Positions 32,686 to 33,833 of a DNA stretch of 33,833 bases are shown here, one piece after another (positions within the stretch are counted from its first letter, which is position 1; each line of letters begins with the position of its first letter). The notes under the pieces were generated by a model. It saw only the letters and a program-made list of their open reading frames with translations. It ran no database searches and was not told where the DNA came from. Location of the stretch: positions 1 to 33,833 of the forward strand of contig JBJENW010000369.1 in assembly GCA_051880395.1 (NCBI GenBank), read 5' to 3'. The stretch comes from JBJENW01 sp051880395. Lineage in GTDB: Bacteria; Bacillota; Clostridia; Lachnospirales; Lachnospiraceae. A program made the position numbers and the translations under genes.

Positions 32686-33833
32686 TTATCTGAATTCAAA
32701 TTCTATATTTTCGATCGTTCCCTTTAAAGATACCGCTTTCCCTTTTACCAGATTTAAATTCCGGCTTTGCAGCATCTTTTTCCCGATTGCCCTGCTAACA
32801 CGGTTTTTGATTTCACTGGCTCCATATTTTGTCTGATGTTTGAGAAAATCGGCCATCAGATACTCATCTATATACGCCAGACTGGCCTCATAGCTTTTGA
32901 GTGCCTCTTGCGCAAATTTCACTACAATATCTATGGTTGCCTCCGATGAAAGCTCGCGAAACACCAAAAACCAGCTGATCCGCCTGCTGATTTCCGGACG
33001 ACCACAATGTTTTGTAAAGACATCTTTGCAATATTCCGCCCTCTCGGGCTCCGATAAAGCTGTATACTTTTTCATATCGATGGGAAGATTCGATGTGAAG
33101 ATCAGAATCGTTCTGCGAAGATCGATCGGCTGAGAATTATCCGCCATTCCAAGATATCCGGTTTCCATCGCCTCCATCAATGCAATGAGCAGCTTATCGT
33201 TACTTTTTTCAATCTCATTGATCACGATCACATGATACGGATTTTGTCTGACCGGATCGAGTATCGTTTTTTCTCCATGACCGACATAACCTGCCGGTGC
33301 TCCCAGAAAACGATGAATCATATGTTCCCCAACAAATTCATTTCCTCCGACCTCGATATACCCATAGGCATGTCCGGAGGTCTGCGTCATGATGTCTGCT
33401 AGTGAGCGGGCTGTTTCTGATTTTCCGGTTGCCGGCGGACCTACCATGGCAAAGATTAACGGTTTTTCCTCCTTACTGAGCTGATGTACCGAAATGGCAT
33501 CTGCCAGTTCCTCAATTGCTTCCTCCTGACCAAAGATTTTTTTCTTGAGCGGTTCAGAAATCTGCTCCGGCCAGATTACCGGATTCTCCTCAGCCTTTTT
33601 TTCGATCGCTTTCACCTTCTGTTTATCCACAACCGTTCTTTCTTCCACTTGAAATAAAGGGCTCAATGCATGTAAAAAGGATTCCATCTCTTCCACGCTT
33701 CCAAACGTGATCTCCCCTTTTTCCAAAAATCTTTGAAACTCCAGATTCTCCGCAGTTGTTGTCACCCCCTTTTCAATATAATGATCTCTCGGAATCTCTA
33801 AACCTTTATTTCTAAGGCTTTCAGATTCCTTTT
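32686..33833 (-). CDS. Clp-type AAA+ ATPase, 5' end beyond window
   Basis: The frame is open to the window edge; a GTG at 33765 has no spaced ribosome site, so the true start is probably outside. Numbering from that GTG, one AAA+ module like the second module of ClpA/ClpB is visible: Walker A GPPATGKS (109-116), pore loop GAPAGYVG (155-162) with the threading tyrosine, Walker B VIVINEIEKS (Asp replaced by Asn183, Glu184 kept), sensor 1 TSN (224-226), arginine finger EISRRI (258-263), and a GASEIKNR sensor-2 region where Arg is Ser. No ClpP-binding tripeptide loop is obvious. The N-terminal ~70 residues are not a Clp N-domain. It ends 11 bases before the JAB-E1 gene, so an unfoldase for tagged or untagged substrates is inferred. 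Confidence 0.88.
   Translation of the reverse strand, partial: KESESLRNKGLEIPRDHYIEKGVTTTAENLEFQRFLEKGEITFGSVEEMESFLHALSPLFQVEERTVVDKQKVKAIEKKAEENPVIWPEQISEPLKKKIFGQEEAIEELADAISVHQLSKEEKPLIFAMVGPPATGKSETARSLADIMTQTSGHAYGYIEVGGNEFVGEHMIHRFLGAPAGYVGHGEKTILDPVRQNPYHVIVINEIEKSNDKLLIALMEAMETGYLGMADNSQPIDLRRTILIFTSNLPIDMKKYTALSEPERAEYCKDVFTKHCGRPEISRRISWFLVFRELSSEATIDIVVKFAQEALKSYEASLAYIDEYLMADFLKHQTKYGASEIKNRVSRAIGKKMLQSRNLNLVKGKAVSLKGTIENIEFEFR

Noticed and set aside
1..33833. CRISPR arrays, tRNA and rRNA genes, insertion sequences
   Set aside because: No regularly spaced repeats, no cloverleaf-like or rRNA segments and no transposase frames were seen on either strand.

Overview
The window looks like the chromosome of a flagellated, AT-rich Firmicute of the Clostridia, most likely a Lachnospiraceae gut bacterium (Roseburia/Agathobacter-like). 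The reasons are strong AAGGAGG ribosome sites, the L10 leader RNA, a sigma-D promoter next to flagellar genes, a BspA-type leucine-rich-repeat protein and DUF3970/DUF6075 mobile-element genes. The species assignment is inference from sequence style.

Region 1 (1-~870): the edge of a probable mobile element (DUF6075 and DUF3970 genes, short direct repeats), directly downstream of tuf. Region 2 (874-17033, all minus strand): the core transcription/translation cluster, in transcription order rpmG-secE-nusG-rplK-rplA, [L10 leader]-rplJ-rplL, rpoB-rpoC, rpsL-rpsG-fusA-tuf. Good sigma-A promoters lie before rpmG, before the L10 leader, before rpoB, before rpsL and before tuf. Two structured RNA elements stand out: the canonical L10 leader and an unnamed nested inverted repeat between rpsG and fusA.

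Region 3 (17090-24082): a flagellar locus. It has a FliD-like paralog on the plus strand, a secreted C39-like peptidase with leucine-rich repeats, a YvyF-like zinc protein, a coiled-coil FliT/FlgN-like protein, and fliS, fliD and flaG behind a textbook sigma-D promoter.

Region 4 (24125-33833, all minus strand): an accessory region. Its upstream part is the most interesting feature of the window: a Clp-type AAA+ ATPase (5' end beyond the window), a JAMM/JAB protease fused to a ThiF/E1-like adenylating enzyme, an unrecognised 102-aa protein, a membrane-anchored protein whose C-terminal domain resembles an E2-like fold, a two-helix membrane protein, a lipoprotein and a BspA-type surface protein. 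The genes are tightly spaced and run to a terminator at 25775-25808. I interpret this as a candidate bacterial ubiquitin-like conjugation/deconjugation system coupled to an unfoldase and possibly to the cell envelope. No ubiquitin-like modifier is visible in the window, so it may be encoded upstream of 33833. The JAB-E1 reading frame carries two internal, in-frame ATG codons, each behind a strong Shine-Dalgarno site exactly at a domain start, so separate JAB and E1 products are possible. Two further lipoprotein genes, one with four extracellular CxxC pairs, follow downstream.
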